Position numbers and translations under genes: made by a program
Shown: positions 24,868-32,897 of the stretch, piece by piece
How the letters are laid out: each line of letters opens with the position of its first letter
Position numbering within the stretch: position 1 is the stretch's first letter
Notes under the pieces: generated by a model
The model's database searches: none
What the model was told of the DNA's origin: nothing
Seen by the model: only the letters and a program-made list of their open reading frames with translations
From: Halanaerobium saccharolyticum
Lineage (GTDB): Bacteria > Bacillota > Halanaerobiia > Halanaerobiales > Halanaerobiaceae
NCBI RefSeq assembly: GCF_003053565.1
Contig: NZ_QAXS01000010.1
Coordinates: forward strand, 1-64,000
Reading direction: 5' to 3'
Length of the DNA stretch: 64,000 bases

Positions 24868-26661
24868 TTATTTTTCCAGCAAAGCTACAGCGGTACTTCC
24901 TCTCCCGGCATTCATCGCCACAATCGGAGAAATCGCTTCCAAAAATTCTACCTCTATATCCAATAATTCTCTAAAACTTTCCAGATACCTTTTTGCCCGC
25001 TCAAGATCATCACCATGGACAACTGCAAAGCGTTTAATTCCATTTTCGCTTTGATGATCTTCTAAAATAGATTTTATCTTTTTAAAATTACCTTTTTTGC
25101 TGAAAGCGGTGGCAAAAGCTATCCCATTACCTTCTCGATCAATTGAAATAATCGGTTTTAGGTTAAGAAATCCGGCCAGTTTTCCTTTTAGCGGACTGAC
25201 CCGACCGCCGCGAACCATATATTTGAAATCACTTACACTGACATAAATATAGAGCTTTTCTCTAATTGATTTTAGATAGCTTACAGCCTCCTCAAAACTT
25301 TTCCCTGCTTCTATCTGTTCAACTGCCTCCATAACTAAGAGGCCTTCAGCGCCAGAGTTTGTTTTGGAATCAATAACTTCAATTTTAAGCCCCTCATTTT
25401 CTTTTTTAACATTTTCTGCTGCTTTAGTTAGATTATCATAGGTTCCACTCATTTTTGCCGAGACGGTAATTGCAATAATCGAATCATAATGTTCTGCCAG
25501 GTAATTAAGCTGATCCTCAATTTTCTTAACAGCCGGCTGGGCAGAAGATGGATACTCCTCCGCCTCATCAATAATGTCAAAAAAGTTTTTGCTGTCTATT
25601 GTTACTTTATCTAAATAATTGGTGCCAGCAAGCAGTATATTTAAAGGCAGCAGATGAACCTGATGCTGATCACGATATTCTTCCGGTAAATCTGCAATTG
25701 AATCTGTCAGCACTGCAATCTCAGATTTTCTATTATATTTAACTGCCTGCTGCAGCAGCATATCATCAGCTTTTTGATCTAGAATAGTTGCAAATTTCTT
25801 TAATCTAATAAAAAGTTCAGGTGGATTACTGGTATGAATATGAACCCGCAGCTTACTCCTGTCACCGGCTACAATTAAAGAATCTCCGAGATCAGAGATC
25901 TTTTCTCTCAGTTCAGGAATTTCAATCTCCAGGTTTTCAAGGTAGGCTTCTGTGCAGTAGCGGTATTTAATCTCCGTTTCTTTACCAATCTCTTCTTCCT
26001 GAGCAATCTCAATTTTTGCTGTAGAATTAATTTTTAAGTCTTTTAAATCACCAGTTTTGATAAAACCTACAATTCCTTCTAAAAAAAGTACAAAAGCCTG
26101 AGCTCCAGAATCAACCACATCCGCTTCTCTTAAAACTGCAAGCTGGTTTTTAGTATTTTCCAGAGAACTGGAAGCACTTATTAGAGATTCCTCCATCACT
26201 TCTGCAAAGTCACTGCTCCTATTTTTTAATTTTTTTAAGGAATCCGCCCAGTCTTTCATCACTGTCAGAATTGTTCCTTCAACAGGATTATTAATTCCCT
26301 GGTAGGTATAATTGACTGCATTATCTACTGCCTGCGCAAATTTGCTGACATTAACACTTTCAGCTCGATCAATACTATTTTTTAAACCATTGATAAACTG
26401 TGCAAAAATAATCCCCGAATTACCAATAGCCCCTCTTAAAGCCGCATCCCCCATAGAATTTAAAGTCACAGTCAAAGAATCATCCTTTACTGCTTCACTT
26501 CTAACAACACTCAGAGTGCGTGACAGATTACTCCCGGTATCTCCATCTGCAACCGGAAATAAGTTGATTCTATTTAATTCCTTTTTATTGGCAATAACTT
26601 CTTTTGCTCCAGATAAAAAAGCATAATATAATCTTTTTCCATCAAGATAGGTTATTTTCAT
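24868..26661 (-). CDS. DAK2 (FakA-like) and DegV (FakB-like) fusion protein
   Basis: A 597-residue protein joining two activities usually on separate chains. The N-terminal 200 residues are a DhaL/DAK2 kinase domain (NLFPVADGDTGSNLSRT and GAIGNSGIIFAQFI, nucleotide and Mg contacts). A middle domain (about 210-300) contains VHIHTSNPPE. The C-terminal region (about 310-590) is a DegV fatty-acid-binding domain (IAVLTDSIADLP, TVSAKMSGTYDN, YMVRGGRVSPLKG). Known FakA phosphorylates fatty acids held by FakB. I use ATG 26661 with AGGAGGA upstream; a longer 628-residue frame has no ribosome site and an unrelated N-terminus. Confidence 0.88.
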   Translation of the reverse strand: MKITYLDGKRLYYAFLSGAKEVIANKKELNRINLFPVADGDTGSNLSRTLSVVRSEAVKDDSLTVTLNSMGDAALRGAIGNSGIIFAQFINGLKNSIDRAESVNVSKFAQAVDNAVNYTYQGINNPVEGTILTVMKDWADSLKKLKNRSSDFAEVMEESLISASSSLENTKNQLAVLREADVVDSGAQAFVLFLEGIVGFIKTGDLKDLKINSTAKIEIAQEEEIGKETEIKYRYCTEAYLENLEIEIPELREKISDLGDSLIVAGDRSKLRVHIHTSNPPELFIRLKKFATILDQKADDMLLQQAVKYNRKSEIAVLTDSIADLPEEYRDQHQVHLLPLNILLAGTNYLDKVTIDSKNFFDIIDEAEEYPSSAQPAVKKIEDQLNYLAEHYDSIIAITVSAKMSGTYDNLTKAAENVKKENEGLKIEVIDSKTNSGAEGLLVMEAVEQIEAGKSFEEAVSYLKSIREKLYIYVSVSDFKYMVRGGRVSPLKGKLAGFLNLKPIISIDREGNGIAFATAFSKKGNFKKIKSILEDHQSENGIKRFAVVHGDDLERAKRYLESFRELLDIEVEFLEAISPIVAMNAGRGSTAVALLEK

Positions 26662-26779
26662 CCCAATCTCCTCCTGCGTACTCAAATTAATAATCTTTAC
26701 TGTTAAATTTATTATATCCTTAAATGCTAAAAATTGAAAGTTATTTGAAAACAAATTTTTAAAAAATTTAAAATTTAAC

Positions 26780-26808
26780 TTGACATTAGATGAGTATCTA
26801 ATTATAAT
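26780..26808 (+). promoter_or_regulatory. Promoter with built-in operator for the ArsR-type regulator
   Basis: TTGACA, a 17-base spacer and TATAAT form an ideal sigma-A promoter. The palindrome TTAGAT-GAGT-ATCTAA (26786-26801) occupies the spacer, so a bound repressor would block polymerase. The same palindrome occurs at 27930-27945. Confidence 0.8.
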
Positions 26809-26842
26809 ATAGTTAGAAGTTAATCAAAAGGAGATGTTTTTG

Positions 26843-27913
26843 ATGGGTTCGAAAAAATATCAGCTTGATAGATCAATAATTTATGAGTTTTTATTGAGTC
26901 TTTTTCGTCTGGAAAATGATGAAGGAATGAAACTTAAACAGCTTGACCTGGAGAAAGAAATAAAATTGGAGAAGGAAATTGTTAACTGGGTCGAGGAAAA
27001 ACTTGCAAAAATCCCAGAAACTAAAAAGAAATTAATAGCCAAATATTTCAATAAAGAAAGCTATTTTGGCCTCTGTCTTGTTTCCGAAATACCACAGCTT
27101 GAACTGACAACTATTGCAGAATATTTAGAATATCTAAAAACAAAAGAACCGGCAGATTTTATCAAGAGATTTACTCAGTCAGGCTACGGCCCGGCTCCTT
27201 CAGAAAATATTGATCTAAAAAAAGTTGAGGAGCTAATTAACAGCGAAAAAGAAGCTGCAAAATTTGTAAATGATAAGATTAATTTAGCCTCTGATCAAAA
27301 ATGGAATTTACTTCAGTTTTATTTTAATCCGGAAACAATGAAGGAAGAATTTATTGGTCTGCTTGAATGGTATTATGAAGAGCTGTTTAAGGAAGATCAG
27401 GATTGGATAAGTGATAAATCAGAGAAAATTAATGATACTTATCAGGAAAATTTAAACCGCTATGGAGAAAAATATTTAAAAAACATCTTAGAAAAATTAA
27501 TAGATGAACCATTAAGTGCAGAAGAAAACTATATTGCCTTTTCTTATTTTTACGAAACTTCTCTTTTAAACAGCAGCACAAAAAATGGAGGCAATTTTTA
27601 TTTGATCGGATTTCGATTCCCGGAGATCTTTGCCGCCGATGAGGAAGGAATTTTGGGAAGTCTGGAAATATTCAAAGCTCTGGCAGATGAAACAAGGTTA
27701 AACATCATTTCTCTTCTGGGAGAGAAAACTATGTACGGTAATGAGATAGCTGAAAAATTAAATCTAACTAATGCTACTATCTCTCACCATGTCAGCAAAT
27801 TATTGATGAACAACATTATTCAGGCCCACAAAGAAGATAATAAATTATATTTTCAATTAAATAAAAAAAATTTCAAAAAAACAATTTTAAAGTCTATTGA
27901 CAATCTAATCTAA
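26843..27913 (+). CDS. ArsR-family regulator with large N-terminal domain
   Basis: A 356-residue regulator. Only the last 90 residues are a recognised ArsR winged helix (IFKALADETRLNIISLLGE, then NEIAEKLNLTNATISHHVSKL). The first 265 residues are charged and helical and I do not recognise them; they may bind a ligand or partner. I use ATG 26843, nine bases after AAAGGAG; the ATG at 26834 touches that site. The TTAGAT-N4-ATCTAA operator in its own promoter and in that of the following gene suggests autoregulation and control of the membrane protein. Confidence 0.8.
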   Translation: MGSKKYQLDRSIIYEFLLSLFRLENDEGMKLKQLDLEKEIKLEKEIVNWVEEKLAKIPETKKKLIAKYFNKESYFGLCLVSEIPQLELTTIAEYLEYLKTKEPADFIKRFTQSGYGPAPSENIDLKKVEELINSEKEAAKFVNDKINLASDQKWNLLQFYFNPETMKEEFIGLLEWYYEELFKEDQDWISDKSEKINDTYQENLNRYGEKYLKNILEKLIDEPLSAEENYIAFSYFYETSLLNSSTKNGGNFYLIGFRFPEIFAADEEGILGSLEIFKALADETRLNIISLLGEKTMYGNEIAEKLNLTNATISHHVSKLLMNNIIQAHKEDNKLYFQLNKKNFKKTILKSIDNLI

Positions 27914-27929
27914 TTTTTTTAAAACAATA

Positions 27930-27945
27930 TTAGATGTATATCTAA
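27930..27945 (+). promoter_or_regulatory. Second TTAGAT-N4-ATCTAA operator
   Basis: TTAGAT-GTAT-ATCTAA lies 47 bases before the membrane-protein start. The sequence after it, GTTAGAAGTTA, also recurs after the first operator, so the two promoter regions look like duplicates. The promoter hexamers here are weak. Confidence 0.75.
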
Positions 27946-27991
27946 AGTATCTATGTTAGAAGTTAGTCTTAATTAAAAAGGAGGGTCCAAA

Positions 27992-28564
27992 ATGACTCTT
28001 AAGCAAAAAAATCTTAAACTCAGCCATTCCGGCCACTTTGTTCTTAATCTATGTATCTATTTCTTTATGAGCACTGTAATCTATTATCTTTTAAGCTCCA
28101 ATATTAATCTAGCTAAACTATCTCTGATCTTAGCATTATTTGTTCTGAGCTTTCTTTTCAGTGCCCGAAAATCTGAGATAATTATTCAGAAACTCAAACT
28201 GAAAAATACGCTTATATTTACTAAATGTACTCTGGCACTGATTACATTTACTGCAGCTCTGCTAATCTATAATAGTTTTACTTTGAATACAGCAGCCTTT
28301 TATCTGCTTGTTCTGAGTACAGCACCTGTCTATGGAGTTTTAAACAGAGCTTACTGCAGTTATTATCAAAAATCAAAAAGACAAAATAATCACCAGAAAA
28401 TTAAAGAAATTATTCTTCAGCACAATTTAGAAAAATTATTAATTGTAATTCTGGCAGTTAGTATTGTTAATATAATTGAAGTAAATACTATTCCCGTCAT
28501 TCTTTCGATAACTGCAGCCTATTATCTGCTCTCAGCCTATATCAATACCTTTCAGGAAATATAA
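27992..28564 (+). CDS. Integral membrane protein, function unknown
   Basis: A 190-residue hydrophobic protein with five or six predicted membrane helices and a short basic cytoplasmic loop (about residues 125-140, YYQKSKRQNNHQK). The size resembles half of an MFS carrier, but I see no diagnostic MFS motif. An AAGGAGG site precedes ATG. It shares a promoter-operator design with the preceding regulator gene, so it is probably the regulated output: an efflux or stress membrane protein by inference only. Confidence 0.65.
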   Translation: MTLKQKNLKLSHSGHFVLNLCIYFFMSTVIYYLLSSNINLAKLSLILALFVLSFLFSARKSEIIIQKLKLKNTLIFTKCTLALITFTAALLIYNSFTLNTAAFYLLVLSTAPVYGVLNRAYCSYYQKSKRQNNHQKIKEIILQHNLEKLLIVILAVSIVNIIEVNTIPVILSITAAYYLLSAYINTFQEI

Positions 28565-28568
28565 TATC

Positions 28569-28608
28569 CTGAACCAGGTTCAAAACGGCCGTTTTGAACC
28601 TGGTTCAG
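28569..28608. repeat. Dispersed GAACCAGGTTC palindrome, copy B
   Basis: A perfect 40-base palindrome: CTGAACCAGGTTCAAAACGG and its complement meet with no loop. It lies between convergent genes. Its core matches copies at 22943-22980 and 31587-31618. Confidence 0.8.
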
Positions 28609-28618
28609 ATGAATAATA

Positions 28619-29656
28619 TTATGCACTTTTTATTTCTGCGAGTTCCTCACTGATTCTTGATAAATTCTTACCATAACGAAGATCATCTCTTAAATCTGTC
28701 AGAACCTTGTCCAGAACCTTCAATTCCTGCATTAATTCCTTTTCTTCTGCAGTTGTATCGATAATATCTTTGATTCCACCATTATTAATGATAATCCTTT
28801 TATCTCCCATTAAAGCCAGAATTGGATCATGGGTGGCCATCAGCACAATTTTTTCCTCTCCCACCAGCAGCTCCAGCGCTTTTTCGCGGTCTATACCGGC
28901 ATTTTCAATCTCATCAATCAAAATAATTGGAGAGGAACTTAAAATTGCAGTATCTGCAATCATCAGGGCCCGTGACTGACCTCCACTCAAACTGGTAATC
29001 TGAGCCTCGCGGCCAAACTGTTCTCCAGCCAGTTGATTGGCCTCTCTAAAAATTCTTTCCACAACTTCTGCCTGATTATCAATTAAGCGGCTCTCTGCAT
29101 GCAGATTCAAAAATTCGATTACCGACAGATCCATGACAAAATTCATATTCTGTGAGAGCTGAGCAACCAGTTTTTTACCGCCGGTAAAGCGCCACTTTTT
29201 ATCAGGCACCTCATCATTGATTAAAATTTGTCTTTCAGTCGGAGTATCCCCCTGAGCAGTCCATTCTATATCTGCCAGCAGTCTACTTTTACCGGAGCCG
29301 GTAGGACCAACAATCGAAATTATCTCTCCACTGTGAATATCCAGCTTCTCATAATTTTCTTTTTCGCCATCCTTATTATTCCCGGCCAGAATGGAAAGTT
29401 TGGCGACAATCGAATCATTTTCACCCAGAAATTCCTGCATATTTCTGATGTGAGAAGATAGACTATCGGCAAACTGGTCCAGATCAAATACCACATCTTC
29501 CATTTCTTCAATGGTTAATTCTGAAAAAATTTCCTTTAAAGTTTTTTCTTTGTCATCAACAGCCAGCTTCTGGTCTTCAAAAAAGCTCTCTGTATAGGGA
29601 TATTCCTCTATAATTTCCTTGATGCTTGAATTCTTTAATTTATCTTTACTGATCAT
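28619..29656 (-). CDS. Soluble ABC-type ATPase with DUF1858-like N-terminus
   Basis: A 345-residue ATPase, third gene of an unrecognised operon. Residues 1-80 are helical and resemble the DUF1858/ScdA N-terminal fold (SIKEIIEEYPYTESFFEDQ). The rest is a full ABC ATPase: Walker A GPTGSGKS (117-124), signature LSGGQ (213-217), Walker B IILIDE (234-239) and H-loop His266. No membrane segment and no permease gene accompany it, so transport is unlikely; a mechanical or assembly role is inferred. Its start overlaps the GTPase stop codon, so the two are coupled. Confidence 0.8.
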   Translation of the reverse strand: MISKDKLKNSSIKEIIEEYPYTESFFEDQKLAVDDKEKTLKEIFSELTIEEMEDVVFDLDQFADSLSSHIRNMQEFLGENDSIVAKLSILAGNNKDGEKENYEKLDIHSGEIISIVGPTGSGKSRLLADIEWTAQGDTPTERQILINDEVPDKKWRFTGGKKLVAQLSQNMNFVMDLSVIEFLNLHAESRLIDNQAEVVERIFREANQLAGEQFGREAQITSLSGGQSRALMIADTAILSSSPIILIDEIENAGIDREKALELLVGEEKIVLMATHDPILALMGDKRIIINNGGIKDIIDTTAEEKELMQELKVLDKVLTDLRDDLRYGKNLSRISEELAEIKSA

Positions 29657-30351
29657 TATTCATCACCCAGTTCTATTTTTCTGACATTACCCAACTGATG
29701 TTCTTCACCAATTCTAGTTTCACCAAGGCAGTAAGAACACATAGCAGAAGGCATGGAAAATCTTAGTTTTTTACCGGTTACAGTGTCGATATGGTCATCT
29801 TGATCATAGAGCAGAGTTGAAAACTCAAAAGCTCCCTGACCGGTTAAACCATTAACATTCATTACCATTGCATCAGGATTAACTGTGCTCACCCGGGAGG
29901 CAAAAACTTCTCTTTCCGCCTGAGAAACAATATCTCCTTTAGTAATTACCACAATATCTGCAGTTTTCAGCATTGGGCCAATTTTTTTTGGGGTGTTAAT
30001 TCCACTTAAATTATCAATAACACAGATTGCCTTAATGTCCTTGATATAAGGGGAGCAGCGGTTGCACAAACCGGCACTTTCTGTAATTAACAGATCTAAA
30101 TCTCTTTCTCTACCCCACTGCACAACTTCTTCGATATTGCTCACAAAATAATGGTCAGGACAGAGGGAACCGGATAAACCCTTTTTGACCGGCACTCCTG
30201 CCTTACGGTAGAGTTCATCATCATCTGTATATAAACAGTCAAACTTAACCACCCCAACTTTTAATCCCTGCTGCTTAATTGCTTCTATTGTTTTTAAAAT
30301 AACAGCAGTTTTACCTGAGGAAGGTGGTCCTGAAAAAGTAACTAAATTCAT
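29656..30351 (-). CDS. HypB/UreG-like GTPase with cysteine motifs
   Basis: A 231-residue P-loop GTPase of the SIMIBI type. Walker A is GPPSSGKT (8-15), switch-like ESAG (91-94) and base-specificity TKGD (137-140). Cysteines cluster as SLCPDH (Cys64), LCNRC (Cys96, Cys99) and the C-terminal MCSYC (Cys205, Cys208), suggesting metal or Fe-S binding as in nickel metallochaperones. It overlaps both neighbours by a few bases. No hydrogenase or urease gene is near, so the client is something else. Function is inferred from family resemblance. Confidence 0.8.
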   Translation of the reverse strand: MNLVTFSGPPSSGKTAVILKTIEAIKQQGLKVGVVKFDCLYTDDDELYRKAGVPVKKGLSGSLCPDHYFVSNIEEVVQWGRERDLDLLITESAGLCNRCSPYIKDIKAICVIDNLSGINTPKKIGPMLKTADIVVITKGDIVSQAEREVFASRVSTVNPDAMVMNVNGLTGQGAFEFSTLLYDQDDHIDTVTGKKLRFSMPSAMCSYCLGETRIGEEHQLGNVRKIELGDE

Positions 30352-31556
30352 ACTGAAGCCACCTCCACAGCTTTGTTAAATTCTGCTTCCAGATCTCTTA
30401 ATAATTCACCTGGATTTTCTCCTCTTAAGAAATCCCATCCCGGCCACATAAACTGAGCCTTTTCGGGCAGTCCATTATCTACTTCCGGCAGCACACTCGG
30501 GAATAATCCCTGTTCAGCCAGAATCTTACCCATTTTTTCGGAAGCCATTAAATCAATTAAAGGCTGCATTTTTTCATTTTTCTCTTTTTTAGTCAGCATA
30601 AATATTGGCGAAACAATTGCTCCATCTTCAGGCCAGACAAACTCCATGTGGGGGAAGCGCTTTGCCATTCTGGTAAAGAAATAGGGCATGATTGTAATTG
30701 CAGGCTGATCATCAGCTTTGCGTCCACCCTCTTTAACCATCTGAGATGGGTGCAGGGCTTTTTTCATTGAGCGGCCGAGCTTCTGAACTCCTTCTCTGCC
30801 GTATACTTTATAAATATTTAATAAAATTGCATTAAAGAGGTCAAAGTCACTGACCGGGAGGCTGACACTGTTGGCAAATTCTTCGCTTAAAATTTCTTCC
30901 CAGCTTCTGGGGACCTCTCTCCCGTCTAATTCTTCTTTGTTTACCAGGAAAACTGCCGGCACAATACTTAAAACTGAGTAATCTCCCTCTGGATCAAGTA
31001 AATCAACACCTGCTTCAGTGAAATCACTATTCAGTTCTTTGATCCCAGTCGCATCTTTAAAAACATTCTGGCGGCGGAAGCGGTCCATTAAATCCTTATC
31101 AAAGAAAAGGTCAAAACCGGCAGAAATAAAGATATCCGAAAGTTCATCCGGAGATGTTATCTGGTCAAATCCATCCTGCAGCCACTCCAGTCCCTGAGAA
31201 GCTGATTTGAGATCAAGTTCAACCTCATAATCAAGTTCCTGGGAAGCTTTTTCCAGTTCCTCGGTCATCGGGATCTTCACCGGACAGGGTAAAGAGCCGG
31301 AGACTTTTATTTTAGCTCCACCTGTTTTTTGAGTCGAACTTTTTTCAATTTCTGCTTCCATCAGCTCTACCAGCTTCTCCAGATCCAGGTTTTTAAGTCC
31401 TGCCGCCTGCTTTAAAGTAATCTGTTTACCAAAACTCTTTCTCTTTGCCTCATCATCTAATTGATTAAAACCTTTATTAACCAGTACCGAAATAACTGCT
31501 GGATATTCCTCAGTTATCTCAAATAAATTTTTATTAACATCAATTTTTCTTTCCAT
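30348..31556 (-). CDS. Cytoplasmic binding-protein-like protein with DUF1858-like N-terminus
   Basis: A 402-residue protein, first gene of the operon with the GTPase and ATPase. Residues 1-65 resemble DUF1858 (NLFEITEEYPAVISVLVNKG, then ITLKQAAGL and LEKLVELM) but lack the usual cysteine. Residues about 85-390 look like a type-2 solute-binding fold of the iron-binding-protein class (GSLPCPVKIPMTEEL, DELSDIFISAGFD, SWEEILSEEFA). It has no signal peptide, so it works in the cytoplasm. I start at ATG 31556; a longer frame begins inside palindrome copy C. It probably handles a metal or anion with its operon partners; this is inference. Confidence 0.72.
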   Translation of the reverse strand: MERKIDVNKNLFEITEEYPAVISVLVNKGFNQLDDEAKRKSFGKQITLKQAAGLKNLDLEKLVELMEAEIEKSSTQKTGGAKIKVSGSLPCPVKIPMTEELEKASQELDYEVELDLKSASQGLEWLQDGFDQITSPDELSDIFISAGFDLFFDKDLMDRFRRQNVFKDATGIKELNSDFTEAGVDLLDPEGDYSVLSIVPAVFLVNKEELDGREVPRSWEEILSEEFANSVSLPVSDFDLFNAILLNIYKVYGREGVQKLGRSMKKALHPSQMVKEGGRKADDQPAITIMPYFFTRMAKRFPHMEFVWPEDGAIVSPIFMLTKKEKNEKMQPLIDLMASEKMGKILAEQGLFPSVLPEVDNGLPEKAQFMWPGWDFLRGENPGELLRDLEAEFNKAVEVASV

Positions 31557-31586
31557 TTTAACAAACACTCCTTTATATTTAATGGT

Positions 31587-31651
31587 ACCAGGTCCAAATG
31601 AGTCCATTTGGACCTGGTTTAATTAAGTTCATTTGGACCTGGTTCATTTGT
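31587..31651. repeat. Dispersed ACCAGGTCC palindrome, copy C, with extra half-site
   Basis: Thirteen-base arms (31587-31599 and 31606-31618) with the same core as copies A and B, followed by a half copy at 31629-31651 (TTCATTTGGACCTGGTTCA). This copy lies in the leader of the three-gene operon, so it may affect its expression. Confidence 0.7.
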
Positions 31652-31950
31652 ATAAGTTCATTTGGATAATTATTTACTATTTAAAGTTTAGCATTTTACT
31701 CAACTTTGTTCTGTGACCTGTGTCACCCAGCTAAAACTTTTTTTAGCTTTCTATATTTGTTATAATAATTGATAACAATAACATTTTAATTATATCAGTC
31801 TAAATATATTTTTTCTGCGTTTTATCTCACAAAAATCAAAGTTTTTTATTATTTAGCAGAGAAATTTGCTTAATGTTGAGCAAATTACTTGCTTTTATAA
31901 AAATTATTGCTTATTATAGAACATATAGAATAAATTAGAGGTGGTAATAG
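31621..31950. other. Divergent regulatory region between unknown operon and Crp/Fnr gene
   Basis: No gene seen. It contains the repeat half-copy, a Crp-type palindrome (31713-31726), the palindrome AGCTAAAA-CTTT-TTTTAGCT (31729-31748), a TATAAT at 31761-31766 and ATTTGCT-N8-AGCAAAT (31864-31885) nearer the regulator start. Confidence 0.6.
31713..31726. promoter_or_regulatory. Crp/Fnr-type operator (HcpR-like)
   Basis: GTGAC-CTGT-GTCAC, a perfect 14-base palindrome of the Crp/Fnr class between the divergent three-gene operon and the regulator gene. Related sites stand before the hemerythrin operon and hcp. Confidence 0.7.
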
Positions 31951-32619
31951 ATGAGTGTAGTTAAAGAAATACCTTTTTTTAGTTTACTAACAGAAAAAGA
32001 ACTGGATTTAATTGATGAAATTGCCAGTGAAACTGAATTTAAAAAAGGAGAATATATCTTTTTTGAGGGTGAAGAAGGAGATAAATTTTATATTATTAAA
32101 AATGGTCAGGTCAAACTGACAAAAATGATCAAAAATGGAGATGAACAGATTTTAAATATTTTTAGTGACCATGATATAATTGCAGAAATAGTTGCTTTTG
32201 ATAAAGGTAATTATCCGGCATCTGCTGTAACAATGACCGATACTGAAGCTATTGTCTTTGATCAGTCTGAATTAGAAAATCTAATTTTAAAACATCCTTC
32301 AATTGGAGTTAAACTGCTGAGAGAAATGAGTGGACGCCTGCGCCGGGCACAGCAGAATGTAAGAGACCTGGCCTTAAAAGACAGCTCTGCCAGAGTGGCC
32401 GGACTTTTAATTTTTCTGGCTGAAAAATATGGCAAAAAGAAAAAGGACAGAATTATTTTAGATATTTCTCTAACCCAGCAGGAATTAGCCAGTATGATCG
32501 GCAGCAGTCGAGAAACTGTATCCCGGGTTCTGGGACAGTTCGAAAGTGAGGATCTGATTAAAACCTCCCGCAAAAAAATTATTATCTATAAATTAGATAA
32601 AATTAAAGCTTACACTTAA
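31951..32619 (+). CDS. Crp/Fnr-family transcriptional regulator, HcpR-like
   Basis: A 222-residue regulator. Residues about 8-125 form a cyclic-nucleotide-type effector domain (FEGEEGDKFYIIKNGQVKL); a dimer helix follows; the C-terminal winged helix has LTQQELASMIGSSRETVSRVL (recognition part GSSRETVSRV). It contains no cysteine, so it cannot bind an Fnr Fe-S cluster; heme-based NO sensing as in HcpR is plausible. Neighbouring hcp and hemerythrin genes with matching operators support control of nitrosative-stress genes. An AGAGGTGG site precedes the ATG. Confidence 0.87.
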   Translation: MSVVKEIPFFSLLTEKELDLIDEIASETEFKKGEYIFFEGEEGDKFYIIKNGQVKLTKMIKNGDEQILNIFSDHDIIAEIVAFDKGNYPASAVTMTDTEAIVFDQSELENLILKHPSIGVKLLREMSGRLRRAQQNVRDLALKDSSARVAGLLIFLAEKYGKKKKDRIILDISLTQQELASMIGSSRETVSRVLGQFESEDLIKTSRKKIIIYKLDKIKAYT

Positions 32620-32738
32620 AGGCAGCTTAATTAATTTTTTTGTTAGCTGTTTTACTTGCAAGAATCAAATAAATTTATATAATAATCTCAACAACCTTTT
32701 ATAAGCCTATAAGAATATAAGAAAGGGAGGTTGATATA

Positions 32739-32825
32739 ATGAGAGATTTTCTAATATCAGCTGTAATGGTGGGGATAGTAATAATTCCACAATTAGCTGA
32801 ATTGTACTTTTCTAAAAACAACTAA
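32739..32825 (+). CDS. 28-residue hydrophobic small protein
   Basis: ATG 32739 follows a strong AAGGGAGG site at nine bases and opens a 28-codon frame with one hydrophobic helix (MVGIVIIPQLAELYF) and a short basic tail. It is followed by a strong terminator. The helix could span or bind the membrane. I do not recognise a family, but ribosome site, frame and terminator together support a real gene, perhaps cotranscribed with the Crp/Fnr gene. Confidence 0.55.
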   Translation: MRDFLISAVMVGIVIIPQLAELYFSKNN

Positions 32826-32847
32826 GAAATAAACTAATGCAGAATTC

Positions 32848-32890
32848 AAAAAGGGTCCTAAACAGTTTTTGCTGTTCAGGACCCTTTTTT
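32848..32890. terminator. Strong bidirectional terminator
   Basis: AAAAAGGGTCCT...AACAG and CTGTT...AGGACCCTTTTTT form an 18-pair stem with one bulge, between the small-protein gene and the convergent pyrophosphatase. Confidence 0.9.
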
Positions 32891-32897
32891 AGTTATT

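Noticed and set aside
26662-26754. Longer N-terminus for the DAK2-DegV protein
   Set aside because: No ribosome site and unrelated residues; AGGAGGA precedes ATG 26661.
31557-31607. Longer start for the binding-protein-like gene
   Set aside because: The extra codons fall inside the dispersed palindrome and have no ribosome site; ATG 31556 is preferred.
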